Shown: one piece after another, positions 27,137-37,156 of the stretch
How positions within the stretch are numbered: position 1 is the stretch's first letter
Layout: every line of letters begins with the position of its first letter
Made by a program: the position numbers and the translations under genes
The notes under the pieces: generated by a model
Told to the model about the DNA's origin: nothing
Database searches by the model: none
The model's input: only the letters and a program-made list of their open reading frames with translations
Assembly: GCF_008014645.1 (NCBI RefSeq)
Contig: NZ_VOWY01000002.1
Span: 124,001 to 188,000, forward strand
DNA from: Collinsella sp. BA40
Lineage (GTDB): Bacteria; Actinomycetota; Coriobacteriia; Coriobacteriales; Coriobacteriaceae
Direction of reading: 5' to 3'
Length of the DNA stretch: 64,000 bases

Positions 27137-27921
27137 CTCTCCTGGGGGCTTACGTATATAACGAGGGTCCGCTCCCTCCCCGCTCGCTGGTTCTTTGTGC
27201 ATGTCACCAAGGTGAGGGCGCTGCGTGCCCTGCTTATAAGCTCGTCGCAATCAGATTCGGCTACAGCGGCGTCCTTCTTGATGGCGTGGAGCCATGTGCG
27301 CAGCTCATCGGCTGTGGCGAAGGAGAACCGCTGAATGGTTTCGTATGCTTTGTCGACGCGACAGGCGAACGCCGGTGTAAAGCTGATCATGCAACGGCCT
27401 TGTTGGAACCAAGTCGCTTCGCCCATTTCGCTGAATACATCCGCTTTGAACGCTCTGGCTAACGAGGTAAACCCCAGTCCCGGTATACCGAGATTGTGTC
27501 CGTAGACCATGAGGTGGCGCGTTTCCGTGCAGCGCGCATCTAAATATGGCGTTCCCGTCCGTTTTGGTTGGCCATCGATGCCATGTCGCAGATACCAGTC
27601 GGGTGGTTGGTTTGGCGAGGGCTGAGCTATCCAGGTTGATATGCCGGCGCTTTCTACGACGAGGTGACCTACGCCAGCCCCTTTGGAGTCGGCTTTGCTA
27701 TCGGTTTGAAGATGTCGTTCTATCGGTTGGAAATGCGATGGCGGGTCGCTGCAAACGGGCACCGCCGAGCTGAGGACCATGAAGCAGGTGAGCGCCGTAT
27801 AGGCGCATAGGATCAGGAGCAGCGGTCGATGGCCGCGCCGGCCGCGCGCATGCACGCCACGGCCGGCGCGGGGAGCCCTTACCGCTTCCGCCTTGTCGCA
27901 AGGGTTACCATGCATAGGCAT
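27061..27921 (-). CDS. Class B-type sortase
   Basis: Sortases cut a C-terminal sorting signal and attach the protein to the cell wall or to another pilin. The 286-residue protein has a membrane anchor (PLLLILCAYTALTCFMVLSS, about 33-52), YLDARCTETRHLMVYGHNLG with catalytic His142, and LTLVTCTKNQRAGRERTLVIYV with Cys241 and the Arg at about 251. These features fit SrtB rather than class A or C. The ATG has GGAGG 6 nt upstream and overlaps the adhesin gene's end by 43 bp, so coupling with the adhesin, its likely substrate, is expected. The acidic C-terminal tail overlaps the convergent gene. Confidence 0.88.
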   Translation of the reverse strand: MPMHGNPCDKAEAVRAPRAGRGVHARGRRGHRPLLLILCAYTALTCFMVLSSAVPVCSDPPSHFQPIERHLQTDSKADSKGAGVGHLVVESAGISTWIAQPSPNQPPDWYLRHGIDGQPKRTGTPYLDARCTETRHLMVYGHNLGIPGLGFTSLARAFKADVFSEMGEATWFQQGRCMISFTPAFACRVDKAYETIQRFSFATADELRTWLHAIKKDAAVAESDCDELISRARSALTLVTCTKNQRAGRERTLVIYVSPQESYSLGTSAESEGSEEESSPSDISAS

Positions 27922-30900
27922 GCGAGGCCTCCAACGATGAGAGCGGGGGTAAGCGGGAAACCTGTGTTTGCCAGTTCCGGTCCCTCGTGCTTGGGCGTCT
28001 GGGTAACGTGATCGCTGTCGTGATCCTCCAGCTGCTCGCCCCCTCCGTTTCTATACAGATGCACGGATGCCTCGTTCTCCAGGTGCGTTCCCTCCTGATA
28101 GGCGTTGGTAAGGCGCATGGTGAGAATCGCGGGTGCATCCGCGCCATCTTCGTCATCTGCGGGAATTGCACCGCAATCGTCATGCCGGTCTTTTATATGG
28201 CTGCGGTTCCATCCGTCCGAGCGCGTGGTGAACCCGTCATCTACGCGTCCATATTCCATGCGGATGGCAACGATTTGCTCCCCTGCTTTCAATTTGAGCG
28301 CATCGACTGCGAGCTCGGTGGGTGCGTCGGCTCGCAATCCCTGGGCCCATAGCGTCCAGCCGTCGTATGATAGCGAGCGCCCGTCGGTTCCAAGTACCTC
28401 AACGACTTCGGGTTGATCGAGCCAAGGGTTGGTATGCCCATCGTCGCGCGTGGCATTAGCGTCGCTGGTAGTAGGGGCTCCTGCGTTTTTGGTTCGATAC
28501 CAAACGTTGACCAGGCCGTCGAAGTCTCCGTGCGCTACGGGCGTCGTAAGGGATTCGAGCGTGGCGAGGCCTGCTTCGGCGGCGGCCAGGCGGTCGTCGA
28601 TCGTAAACTCATCAACCCAGGTATTGCTCGTATTGCGCGCATCGATGCTGTATCGATAACGGCCGTCGGGGGACGCGGTGACCGCTGCCTTGTTGGCGCC
28701 ATCTCCGTTTTCAACGGTATTGGCCGCAATGGGGTCGGCAATCTGCTGTCGCTTGTCGATTTCTCCGGCTATCTCGATGGGTTTGTTATAGAGCGCGACA
28801 TGCTGGATCTCGCCGGTTGGGAGCACCTCGAAGGTGCAGCTCGATTCATAGTCATACGTGCGAGGCGTGAGCCGTTCCACCAGGGTATAGATGCCAACGG
28901 GCATCTTGTCGATGCGGTGTGGGGTATCCCCGCTCACCCAGCTGCACACCTCGTTGCCGTCGCTATCGAGGATGCTCAAGTGGGCTCCGGGCACCTCTTC
29001 TTCCGTCGTTATATCTCGTTTGGAAACCTCCATCTTCGTGTAATCGTTTTTGAAACCGAGGTGATGGTCGGTTTCCCCGTCAACGCGCCCGCGTTCATCG
29101 ACATGGAGGTCGATAACCCGGTCATCCCTGAGGAACCCTGCAGGGGCATCGAGCTCGCAGAGGCGGTAGGAGCCGCGTTCGATATGGTCGAACACGGCGA
29201 CCCCGTGCTCGTCCGTTGTGGCTTCATGCAGCGTGGCACCCGGTTTGAGCAGGATGGGCGCGGCTGCCATAGAGCCGTCCTCGAAGGTGAGATAGCACGG
29301 ACGGTTGGCTGCAACGGTGCATGTACCCACGGGTTCCGAGTTGACCAGCACATCGTAGGTTCCGCTTGGGATACGCTCGATCATGTAGGCGTTCCAATCG
29401 GATGAAAGGACCGCCTCGATGGGCTTTACCAGAGCTTGCGACTGCTCTATCGACCCCGTCAGCCCAAAGAGGCCTCCGCGTACCTGCACGGTATAGGAGT
29501 ATCCCGCCTTACATTCGAGCGGTAGCACGAGGCCGTGCTTATCGTCGCCCTTGTTGGTTATTCGGACTTCATAGTTTCCCGGGGTGATCCAGCTGCCATG
29601 TTGGGCGGAAATATGAGCGCCTTCGTCGTCAACGATGACGGCGGCCGCCCCGCTGGGAAGGTCGAAGAGTATTTCCGCGGTCGTGAGGGATGGCTGAACG
29701 GCAACGGTCAGATCATCGCTGGATGAGCGGAGGGCGAACGAGCTGTCGGGTCCATCCGTCGGCGCGGGCAGCTCGTCCCGTGTGTTCCAAAGACCGTAGG
29801 TCACGCCGCGCAGCGGGTCGTTCGTGCCGGTGACCGTCTTGTCGACCGTTACGCGCGTCGGTTTATCCTGCGTATCGGCATGCTGATGGACAACGGCCGC
29901 ATGTTGGTCCCGATAGCTCAGGATGAAGGGAATGGGGGTATCGTCGAGGGCATGGCCCTGTGGCGGCACGGATTCGATGAACGCATAGTGCGCCATTCCG
30001 GAGCCAAGGGGAAGGTCCTCTATGCTTCCGGTGCCCGTATCGTCGGTGATGACTCGTCCGACAGTCTCGCCTTCACCAGCTTGAACGATCCCGTCGGGTG
30101 AAACCAGCGTCTCAAGGGCCACGACGTCGTATTCGGCGCCGGCCAAGGCCTCGCCCCCATCTGCACAGGTCTTGGTTATGCTTGCGGTTCCTCGGGCCTG
30201 GTTGTCGGCCACCTCGACTACGCATAGGGGTGCGATTTCGCCCTGGTCCGCCGCGATCTCGAAGCGCACGTCCGTTTCGGCGAGGATGTAGGGCGGTTGG
30301 GCGGCGGTTTCGCGGATGTAGTAGACACCGGTGGGAAGGGGTTGTGGCAGCGTGACGCTGCCGGTGGCATCGGTGGTGAAGATGCTTGTCGAGCCGTGCT
30401 CGGGATGCCAGGCCTCTAGTTCGACGGGTTCTTTTTCATTGTTGAGCAGCTGGAACGAGAATCCAGATAGTGCTACGCGCTCCCCGCTCGCGGCGTCGGT
30501 CTTTATAATCTGCACGCGCGACATCAAACGCGTGTTGTTCACGATATAGCGCAGGCACACGCCGTCTGCGAGCTGCTCGGGGGCGATGTCCCAATCGTCC
30601 ACGCGCTCAAAGCCCTCGGGTACGGTCGATGCCACCTCGCGAACGGTATATCCCTTGGGGTCGTATGGTAGAGCCCCGGCAAGATCGTCGGTCTTGTCGC
30701 CCGCGCCGAACCAGTGTCCCCTAGTTGATGCAAAGCCATCGGCGCCCGTCGTGATGGTCCCCATGATGCGCTGCGATGAGCGCGAAACGATCTCGAAGGA
30801 CACACCCTCTGCCGGGGTTTCGAGCTGGGAGCCATTGCCGGCGCCTTCATCGTTGAACTTCGCGATTTCGATATCGAAGGCAACGGGAGCTTCCATGAAA

Positions 30901-32144
30901 TCGTCTGTTGGCTGTAGCTCGACGATACCCAGGTCGTTCATCTGGCCTGGCTGCGCGGTATAGGTATGGACGTTCGGGTCGAGCAGGTATCCTGCCGGTG
31001 CCTTGGTTTCTACAATCTGAAACGTGCCCAGGGGGATATCTTCAACGGTGAGCGATCCGTTGTCGTCGGTTGTGGCGTCCGTGCTCCATCCTGGTGCGGA
31101 GAGGGAGGTGATGCGGTATTCGGCGCCTTGAAAGCTCAGGTTGTTTTGGGGTCCGCCCTGGGTCGCTGCATCTTTCTTTTGAAGGACGAGGCGAGCACGA
31201 CCAGGTTTGTCTTCAAGGGCGACCGATCCGCCATCGTCGCCGGTGGTGAATGGAATCTCTCGAGGGTCGAGTGCGAAGCCCTGGGGAGCCTTGGTTTCCT
31301 TGGCGAAATAGGAGGTGCGAGGTTTTAGCTGAAGCGACGCTGCGCCCTGGGCATCCGTGGTGATGCTGCCGACCTTTTCACGGGTGTCCCGCAGATGGAT
31401 GTCGTAGCAAGCGCCTTCGAGCGCATAGCTGTCGTTGCCGTTCGTGACCTCGGCGCATGCGGATGTCTTGTTGAATCTAACGGTTCGAGATTTCTCGACG
31501 GTAACGATAGATTGATGCTCGAATGCAGGGATGCCGTTCGCATAGGTGGGTGTTTTGTTGAGCCAGAGGCACGAACAGCCTTCCTCGACACCTCCTCCGC
31601 CCGCCTGCTTATAGGCCAGGGCTTCTTGATAAAGACGCCATGCAGCGTCCTTGATGCGTGGATCCTCGATAAGGTTCCACCGTTCCATGTAGGCTTTGTT
31701 GCCGTGATAGGATGAGCCATCGCGGCCTACGTAGGTGAGTACGTCGGCGCGCTGGTCGGCGATGGCAAGCCATACGGCGTGCGCCGTTGCGGCTTCGGAG
31801 CGGCCCGCGTCAAGGCCGTAGACGGAATCGATCACCTCGCCGTCGTAGCCATGCCACAACACGTAATCGAGCTCGGGTATCTTGAGATCGCCGTAGTGCT
31901 CGAGCTTTTGGCCAACAACCGGCTGCCGCAGCCATCCTTGCGCGCAGTACGCAACGTTGCCCGTGCCGGCGCTACCGCGTATGAAATGCATCGAGCCTGT
32001 TGAATATGGATTGTCGACGAGCGAGGTGATCGACAGGATGCCATCGCCGGCCGCGCGTATAGCCTGCGGCATGGTAAAGCCGCCAAGCGCGAGGATCACG
32101 GCGATGAGAAAAAGGGTTGGTAGGGCGAATCGCTTGCGAATCAT
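27879..32144 (-). CDS. Cell-wall-anchored Cna-B-repeat adhesin
   Basis: The 1421-residue surface protein has a signal peptide (to about residue 32), a region resembling a thioester adhesin domain (VAYCAQGWLRQP with its Cys, then ATAHAVWLAIADQ), and a long array of Cna-B/SpaA-type beta domains. Seven E-box-like motifs are visible, for example YFAKETKAPQGF, FQIVETKAPAGY, YYIRETAAQPPY and YRLCELDAPAGF, which suggests about seven domains with internal isopeptide bonds. A different domain (GEIDKRQQIADPIAANTVEN onward) precedes the C-terminal LANTGFPLT sorting signal, hydrophobic segment and ATRRKR tail. The thioester's usual partner Gln is not where expected (TAHAVW instead of TQxAVW). Next to a class B sortase, which probably anchors it. 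The RBS TGGAGGGAG precedes the ATG. Confidence 0.88.
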   Translation of the reverse strand: MIRKRFALPTLFLIAVILALGGFTMPQAIRAAGDGILSITSLVDNPYSTGSMHFIRGSAGTGNVAYCAQGWLRQPVVGQKLEHYGDLKIPELDYVLWHGYDGEVIDSVYGLDAGRSEAATAHAVWLAIADQRADVLTYVGRDGSSYHGNKAYMERWNLIEDPRIKDAAWRLYQEALAYKQAGGGGVEEGCSCLWLNKTPTYANGIPAFEHQSIVTVEKSRTVRFNKTSACAEVTNGNDSYALEGACYDIHLRDTREKVGSITTDAQGAASLQLKPRTSYFAKETKAPQGFALDPREIPFTTGDDGGSVALEDKPGRARLVLQKKDAATQGGPQNNLSFQGAEYRITSLSAPGWSTDATTDDNGSLTVEDIPLGTFQIVETKAPAGYLLDPNVHTYTAQPGQMNDLGIVELQPTDDFMEAPVAFDIEIAKFNDEGAGNGSQLETPAEGVSFEIVSRSSQRIMGTITTGADGFASTRGHWFGAGDKTDDLAGALPYDPKGYTVREVASTVPEGFERVDDWDIAPEQLADGVCLRYIVNNTRLMSRVQIIKTDAASGERVALSGFSFQLLNNEKEPVELEAWHPEHGSTSIFTTDATGSVTLPQPLPTGVYYIRETAAQPPYILAETDVRFEIAADQGEIAPLCVVEVADNQARGTASITKTCADGGEALAGAEYDVVALETLVSPDGIVQAGEGETVGRVITDDTGTGSIEDLPLGSGMAHYAFIESVPPQGHALDDTPIPFILSYRDQHAAVVHQHADTQDKPTRVTVDKTVTGTNDPLRGVTYGLWNTRDELPAPTDGPDSSFALRSSSDDLTVAVQPSLTTAEILFDLPSGAAAVIVDDEGAHISAQHGSWITPGNYEVRITNKGDDKHGLVLPLECKAGYSYTVQVRGGLFGLTGSIEQSQALVKPIEAVLSSDWNAYMIERIPSGTYDVLVNSEPVGTCTVAANRPCYLTFEDGSMAAAPILLKPGATLHEATTDEHGVAVFDHIERGSYRLCELDAPAGFLRDDRVIDLHVDERGRVDGETDHHLGFKNDYTKMEVSKRDITTEEEVPGAHLSILDSDGNEVCSWVSGDTPHRIDKMPVGIYTLVERLTPRTYDYESSCTFEVLPTGEIQHVALYNKPIEIAGEIDKRQQIADPIAANTVENGDGANKAAVTASPDGRYRYSIDARNTSNTWVDEFTIDDRLAAAEAGLATLESLTTPVAHGDFDGLVNVWYRTKNAGAPTTSDANATRDDGHTNPWLDQPEVVEVLGTDGRSLSYDGWTLWAQGLRADAPTELAVDALKLKAGEQIVAIRMEYGRVDDGFTTRSDGWNRSHIKDRHDDCGAIPADDEDGADAPAILTMRLTNAYQEGTHLENEASVHLYRNGGGEQLEDHDSDHVTQTPKHEGPELANTGFPLTPALIVGGLACLCMVTLATRRKR

Positions 32145-32449
32145 ATCTGCTCCCTCCAGTAGCGATGGAAGGGCAGCTTAAACCCGGCGATTCTAAGAAA
32201 AACCGAACGATGCTAACAGCCGCCAAAAACGATTGCGAGCTCGATTCGAACAAGGCTTACATCCGCAGCTCAGGAGCCATGGGAGCGAGCGCTGCGGGGT
32301 ATTCCCCGCACACGTGCGTGGCTGGGAATTCACGAAATGAACCATAAGAGAGACGGGCGCCGGCATGGCACCGCATGGAAAGCAAATGACATCTTGCCGT
32401 GCCTCGACCCGCGGGATATACTCATCAGGTGCACAAGTTGCACCATATC
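32145..32449. other. Gap between adhesin gene and tRNA-Gly
   Basis: No gene was found in these 305 bp. The left part must contain the adhesin promoter (minus strand) and the right part the tRNA promoter. I could not assign -35/-10 boxes with confidence. Confidence 0.5.
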
Positions 32450-32524
32450 GCGGGCATCGCCAAGTGGTAAGGCATCAGCTTCCCAAGCTGACACTCGCGG
32501 GTTCGAGTCCCGTTGCCCGCTCCA
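32450..32524 (+). tRNA. tRNA-Gly (anticodon CCC)
   Basis: The acceptor arms GCGGGCA and TGCCCGC pair, and the 3' end TCCA encodes CCA. The D-arm is TCGCCAAGTGGTAAGGCA. The anticodon stem TCAGC/GCTGA encloses TTCCCAA, giving anticodon CCC for Gly. The T-arm CGGGTTCGAGTCCCG is standard. Length is 75 nt with CCA. Confidence 0.96.
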
Positions 32525-32534
32525 GAAGAGCACC

Positions 32535-32570
32535 GAGCCCGGTACCGTAGCAGGTACCGGGCTCGTTTCA
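32535..32570 (+). terminator. Hairpin after tRNA-Gly
   Basis: GAGCCCGGTACC and its complement flank a GTAGCA loop, followed by GTTTCA. The T-tract is weak but the stem is strong; it lies between tRNA-Gly and the convergent purB gene. Confidence 0.65.
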
Positions 32571-32591
32571 TGCAGATGCCGGGGGCTCGCC

Positions 32592-33941
<1,350 letters not shown>

Positions 33942-34056
33942 GGATGACTCCTTTTTGACGATGCGCGCGGCGGCGCCGGTTCGTGCTGACGACTATTGTA
34001 CCGTGCGCGCCGAGCGGGGCGGGTTTGACACGGTGCACGGCACGGGGGCGCTCCGG

Positions 34057-34650
34057 CTATTCGATCTCGCCCAGCTCCCTCATCTCCTGGTCGACGCGCT
34101 CATCGCGCAGGGAGCAGTTTTCGGTGAGCAGGCAGTTGGCGCACATGTAGTCGCATGGGATGTAGTCGTTCAGCTGCGCGAGCGAGAAGCCCTTCACGCG
34201 CAGGCAGTAGTCGCCGATGAGCGCGCGGACGGCTTCGGTGCCGTAGAGCAGCGTGTAGCGGCGGCTGGAAGGCAGGCCTCCGAGCCGCTCATCGAGCTCC
34301 TCCTTCGTGATGGCGAGGGCCTGCTCGAACGTCATGCCGCGCAGGCGCTCGGCGAGGGCCGCGGCGCACCCGATGGCGGCTAGGCAGCCGTGGCTGCGAA
34401 AGCCCACCTCGACGAACGTCTCGGTATCGGGGTCGATGCGCGCGAACAGCTGCATCTGCACCGTGCCGCGCTTCTCCTTGCCCACGCTGCAAAACGCGTT
34501 GGCGCCTTCGGGGATGCCGAACGCCGCGGTGTCGGCGATGATATCGAGGGTCGCATCGGCGTATTCGGTGATGGGTGCGTCGTTTTCGATCTGGTACATG
34601 TCGGGGGTGCGGAGGAACGGCGTGTCCTCGGTAAGGCGCTGCTTGGCCAT
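34057..34650 (-). CDS. NifU/IscU-like Fe-S scaffold with extra cysteine tail
   Basis: The 197-residue protein resembles the NifU N-terminal/IscU scaffold: VGFRSHGCLAAIGCAAALAERL with GMTFEQALAITKEEL matches the central Cys and following helix. FCSVGKEKRG may hold the first Cys. The usual third Cys region reads YTLLYGTEAVRALIGDYCLR, so its ligand is replaced. Unusually, the C-terminus has DYIPCDYMCANCLLTENCSL, four closely spaced cysteines that could form their own cluster or a zinc site. Function in Fe-S assembly is inferred. It may form a unit with purB. Confidence 0.72.
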   Translation of the reverse strand: MAKQRLTEDTPFLRTPDMYQIENDAPITEYADATLDIIADTAAFGIPEGANAFCSVGKEKRGTVQMQLFARIDPDTETFVEVGFRSHGCLAAIGCAAALAERLRGMTFEQALAITKEELDERLGGLPSSRRYTLLYGTEAVRALIGDYCLRVKGFSLAQLNDYIPCDYMCANCLLTENCSLRDERVDQEMRELGEIE

Positions 34651-34709
34651 GGGGATACCTTTCGCTTGAAGGGGTGATGGTTGGGGCGGGGCGCCCGCCT
34701 ACGGCGGCG

Positions 34710-35465
34710 CTACGGGTTGCGGACCTTCTCTACGCCGTACCACTCGGCAAGCGCTTTGCCCTGCGCATCGCTCAGGTACAGCGTCGAGTAGAAGAATGTC
34801 TCGTTTTCACTGGTGAGGCACGTGTGAATGTCGCTGAATGCCTCTTCTCCCTGAAGCTGCTCGAACAGGTTGCGGGTTTTGTCGGTGGGCCACAGGTAGG
34901 GCGGGTTCATGAACGAGAGGATGGAGACGGGTCGCGGATAGGTGCGCGATTCCGTGCGAACGACATCGATGAACGTGGTGATATCGTCGTTTTCGGCGGT
35001 GAGGAAGAGGGCGTGAGCGAAGCTGTTCGAAAGCAGCGGCTTGGAATACAGGTAGATGGCCTTCTTACCATAAAGCAGCACGATGTCGGAGACATCGGGC
35101 TCGGGCAGGAGCTCGCCTTCATCCGGCTCTCGGCCCGCGAGCTGCACGTCGAGCGGCGCCGGTGCGCTCATCTGGCCGATGGCGGGGCCGTCTTCGGCGT
35201 GCTCGTGTTCCTCGATGTAGCCCACGAGCGTATCTTCGAAGGGGACGCCATCCGGTCCTTCGGGTGCCAGAGCCAGCCGCTTCCAGCGCGCAGGCGTGGT
35301 GAGCTTGCCTTCGTATGAACGTTGGCGCAGGTCGGACAGGGCGCGGTCCATAGCGCGGACGCGCTCGTTGTGGGCGCGGACCGCCTCGAGTTCACCGGTG
35401 GAGAGCTCGGGTGCGGCCTGTTCGTCCGCGGCGGCTTCGACGCGCTGGTCTTCTTCCGGAGTCAT
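34710..35465 (-). CDS. Conserved-looking protein of unknown function
   Basis: I do not recognise this roughly 251-residue soluble protein. From ATG 35465 (GAAAGG upstream) it has an acidic N-terminus (TPEEDQRVEAAADEQAAPEL) with predicted helix, a region VSDIVLLYGKKAIYLYSKPLL, and a C-terminal part SILSFMNPPYLWPTDKTRNLF and TLYLSDAQGKALAEWYGVEKV. No signal peptide, membrane segment or catalytic motif is evident. The upstream in-frame start at 35513 has no RBS. Codon use is typical for the region, so it is a genuine gene. Confidence 0.65.
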   Translation of the reverse strand: MTPEEDQRVEAAADEQAAPELSTGELEAVRAHNERVRAMDRALSDLRQRSYEGKLTTPARWKRLALAPEGPDGVPFEDTLVGYIEEHEHAEDGPAIGQMSAPAPLDVQLAGREPDEGELLPEPDVSDIVLLYGKKAIYLYSKPLLSNSFAHALFLTAENDDITTFIDVVRTESRTYPRPVSILSFMNPPYLWPTDKTRNLFEQLQGEEAFSDIHTCLTSENETFFYSTLYLSDAQGKALAEWYGVEKVRNP

Positions 35466-35611
35466 CGCATACCTTTCACAAAGCCAGGGGGTCGTGTACA
35501 CATATGCAAGCAAGTGTAGTACAAGGTATACTAACCTATCGCTTACAACGGTTTGCCTGGTGACTCCTTGCAGGTCGCTGGCTATACGATGCAGGATGGA
35601 GCGCAGGTTAG

Positions 35612-37156
35612 GTGCAGGGGAAAGACGCAGAACAGCAGATGCCGCCGCTCGGGTTCGAGGCGTACGGCGTGCTCCTCCACTCCGTCCTGGGTTTGGCGTT
35701 CGCCTCGTCCGTCGTGAACCTCTGCGTGCAGGCCGCGCACGCCACCACGGGCACGTCGATGCTGTCCGGATGGATCCTCTTCGCCTCCGCCTTCGTCATG
35801 GGCCTGTTGTTCTTGTCGACGCTGGTAATCAAGCGCTTCACGAAGCGCTCCGTGTCGCTGGGCGTGTTTTTGGCGATTCATCTCGCCGGCTTGTGCTCGC
35901 TGGTCCTCGCCCTCGCTTCATGGGGTCCCGCCGACCCCGATTCCACGCTGGGCTTGGCTCTGGGGACGGGCGTTACGGTGGGTAGCACCTATCTGGAGTT
36001 CTACTGGTTGCGCAAGCTGCGCGGCATCTCGGCGCAGGCGGCGTCGGTCGTGGTGTTCGCGGCCCTTGCGCTTGCCGAGACCATCACCTACATCCTGAGC
36101 TTCTCGGACAACGCGTGGTGGTATCTGGCCGGTACCGCGCTCACCTTCGGTCAGTTCGCCCTGGTGAGGTTGTCGCGCACGATGGACGCGCCGAGCGACT
36201 CGTTTCCCGCGGTCTCGGAGCTCTACTTTGGAACCGATGAGAACCGCTTCTCCAACCGCAGCTTCCTGGCCGTGGCCGCCGCGGGCATCTGGCTCATCTC
36301 CATTCCCATGGGTATGGGCCGCGGCTTTCCCGCGGGCGACCCGGTGTATATGAGCCTGGTTCCGCGCTTCCTCATCCTGGTGTTCGTGTGGATCGTCTCC
36401 CTGCTATGGGTGCGCAACGGCCTGCGCTCGCGCATGCGGGCGCTCACCACTAGCATCTGGGTGGTCATGCAGGTGCTTTTGGCCTTGGGCGCGGTCTTCT
36501 TCGCTATCTGGCCCAAGACGGTTTCCATCGGCGCGTCGTTCGTGATGGCGTCGTCGCTCGTGCTCAACGCGTTCGTGTGGTATCTCACCATCGCGTTCAT
36601 CAGCTTCGGCTGGCGCGATCCGTACTACTACGCTTCCGCCGCGTGGATCGCCATGAACGTGCTCACGGTGTTGGGCATGCGGTTCGACGCGCTGCTCGAC
36701 CGCATGATGCCCGACAACGCGCCGGTCATCATCTCCATCATGAGCTTGTTCGTGCTGGCGTCCGCCCAGCTGGTGTTCACGCGCCTGCTCTCGGCTCCCA
36801 GCGAGGCCGTCGAGGCGAGTCGGGCGCGCGGTCCCATCACCGAGGACGACGTGCGCAAGATTCCATTCATGGGCGTGTTGGCAATCGCGCCGCAGCAGCA
36901 GGCGCCCATGGTGAATCAGAAGCCCGACGTGCACACCGCCACGTCCGTGATGAAGATGGGCCAGCGCTTCGGCCTTACGGGCCGCGAGGTCGAGGTGCTC
37001 ACGCTGTATGCGCTGGGCCATACGCAGGCGCGCGTGAGCGAGGAGCTACAGCTCTCCACCAATACGGTGCACACGCATATCAAGCGCGTATACGAGAAGA
37101 CCGACCTGCATTCCCGTCAGGAGATCTTGGATTACATCTCGGAGTACGGCGGCTAG
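35612..37156 (+). CDS. LuxR-type regulator with multi-pass membrane sensor
   Basis: The 514-residue protein has about 12 hydrophobic segments spread over residues 15-400 and a cytoplasmic C-terminal LuxR/GerE helix-turn-helix (GLTGREVEVLTLYALGHTQARVSEEL and STNTVHTHIKRVYEKTDLHSR, about 450-510). Membrane LuxR regulators of this type are numerous in Coriobacteriia; their ligands are mostly unknown. The start is GTG 35612; ATG 35639 is an alternative. It overlaps the convergent HemW-like gene by four bases (CTAG shared by both stops). The target genes cannot be told from the sequence. Confidence 0.85.
   Translation: MQGKDAEQQMPPLGFEAYGVLLHSVLGLAFASSVVNLCVQAAHATTGTSMLSGWILFASAFVMGLLFLSTLVIKRFTKRSVSLGVFLAIHLAGLCSLVLALASWGPADPDSTLGLALGTGVTVGSTYLEFYWLRKLRGISAQAASVVVFAALALAETITYILSFSDNAWWYLAGTALTFGQFALVRLSRTMDAPSDSFPAVSELYFGTDENRFSNRSFLAVAAAGIWLISIPMGMGRGFPAGDPVYMSLVPRFLILVFVWIVSLLWVRNGLRSRMRALTTSIWVVMQVLLALGAVFFAIWPKTVSIGASFVMASSLVLNAFVWYLTIAFISFGWRDPYYYASAAWIAMNVLTVLGMRFDALLDRMMPDNAPVIISIMSLFVLASAQLVFTRLLSAPSEAVEASRARGPITEDDVRKIPFMGVLAIAPQQQAPMVNQKPDVHTATSVMKMGQRFGLTGREVEVLTLYALGHTQARVSEELQLSTNTVHTHIKRVYEKTDLHSRQEILDYISEYGG

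Noticed and set aside
27061-32144. Adhesin/sortase region as a mobile element
   Set aside because: No transposase, integrase, direct repeats or attachment site were found at its borders; the nearby tRNA-Gly is intact and no partial copy was seen.
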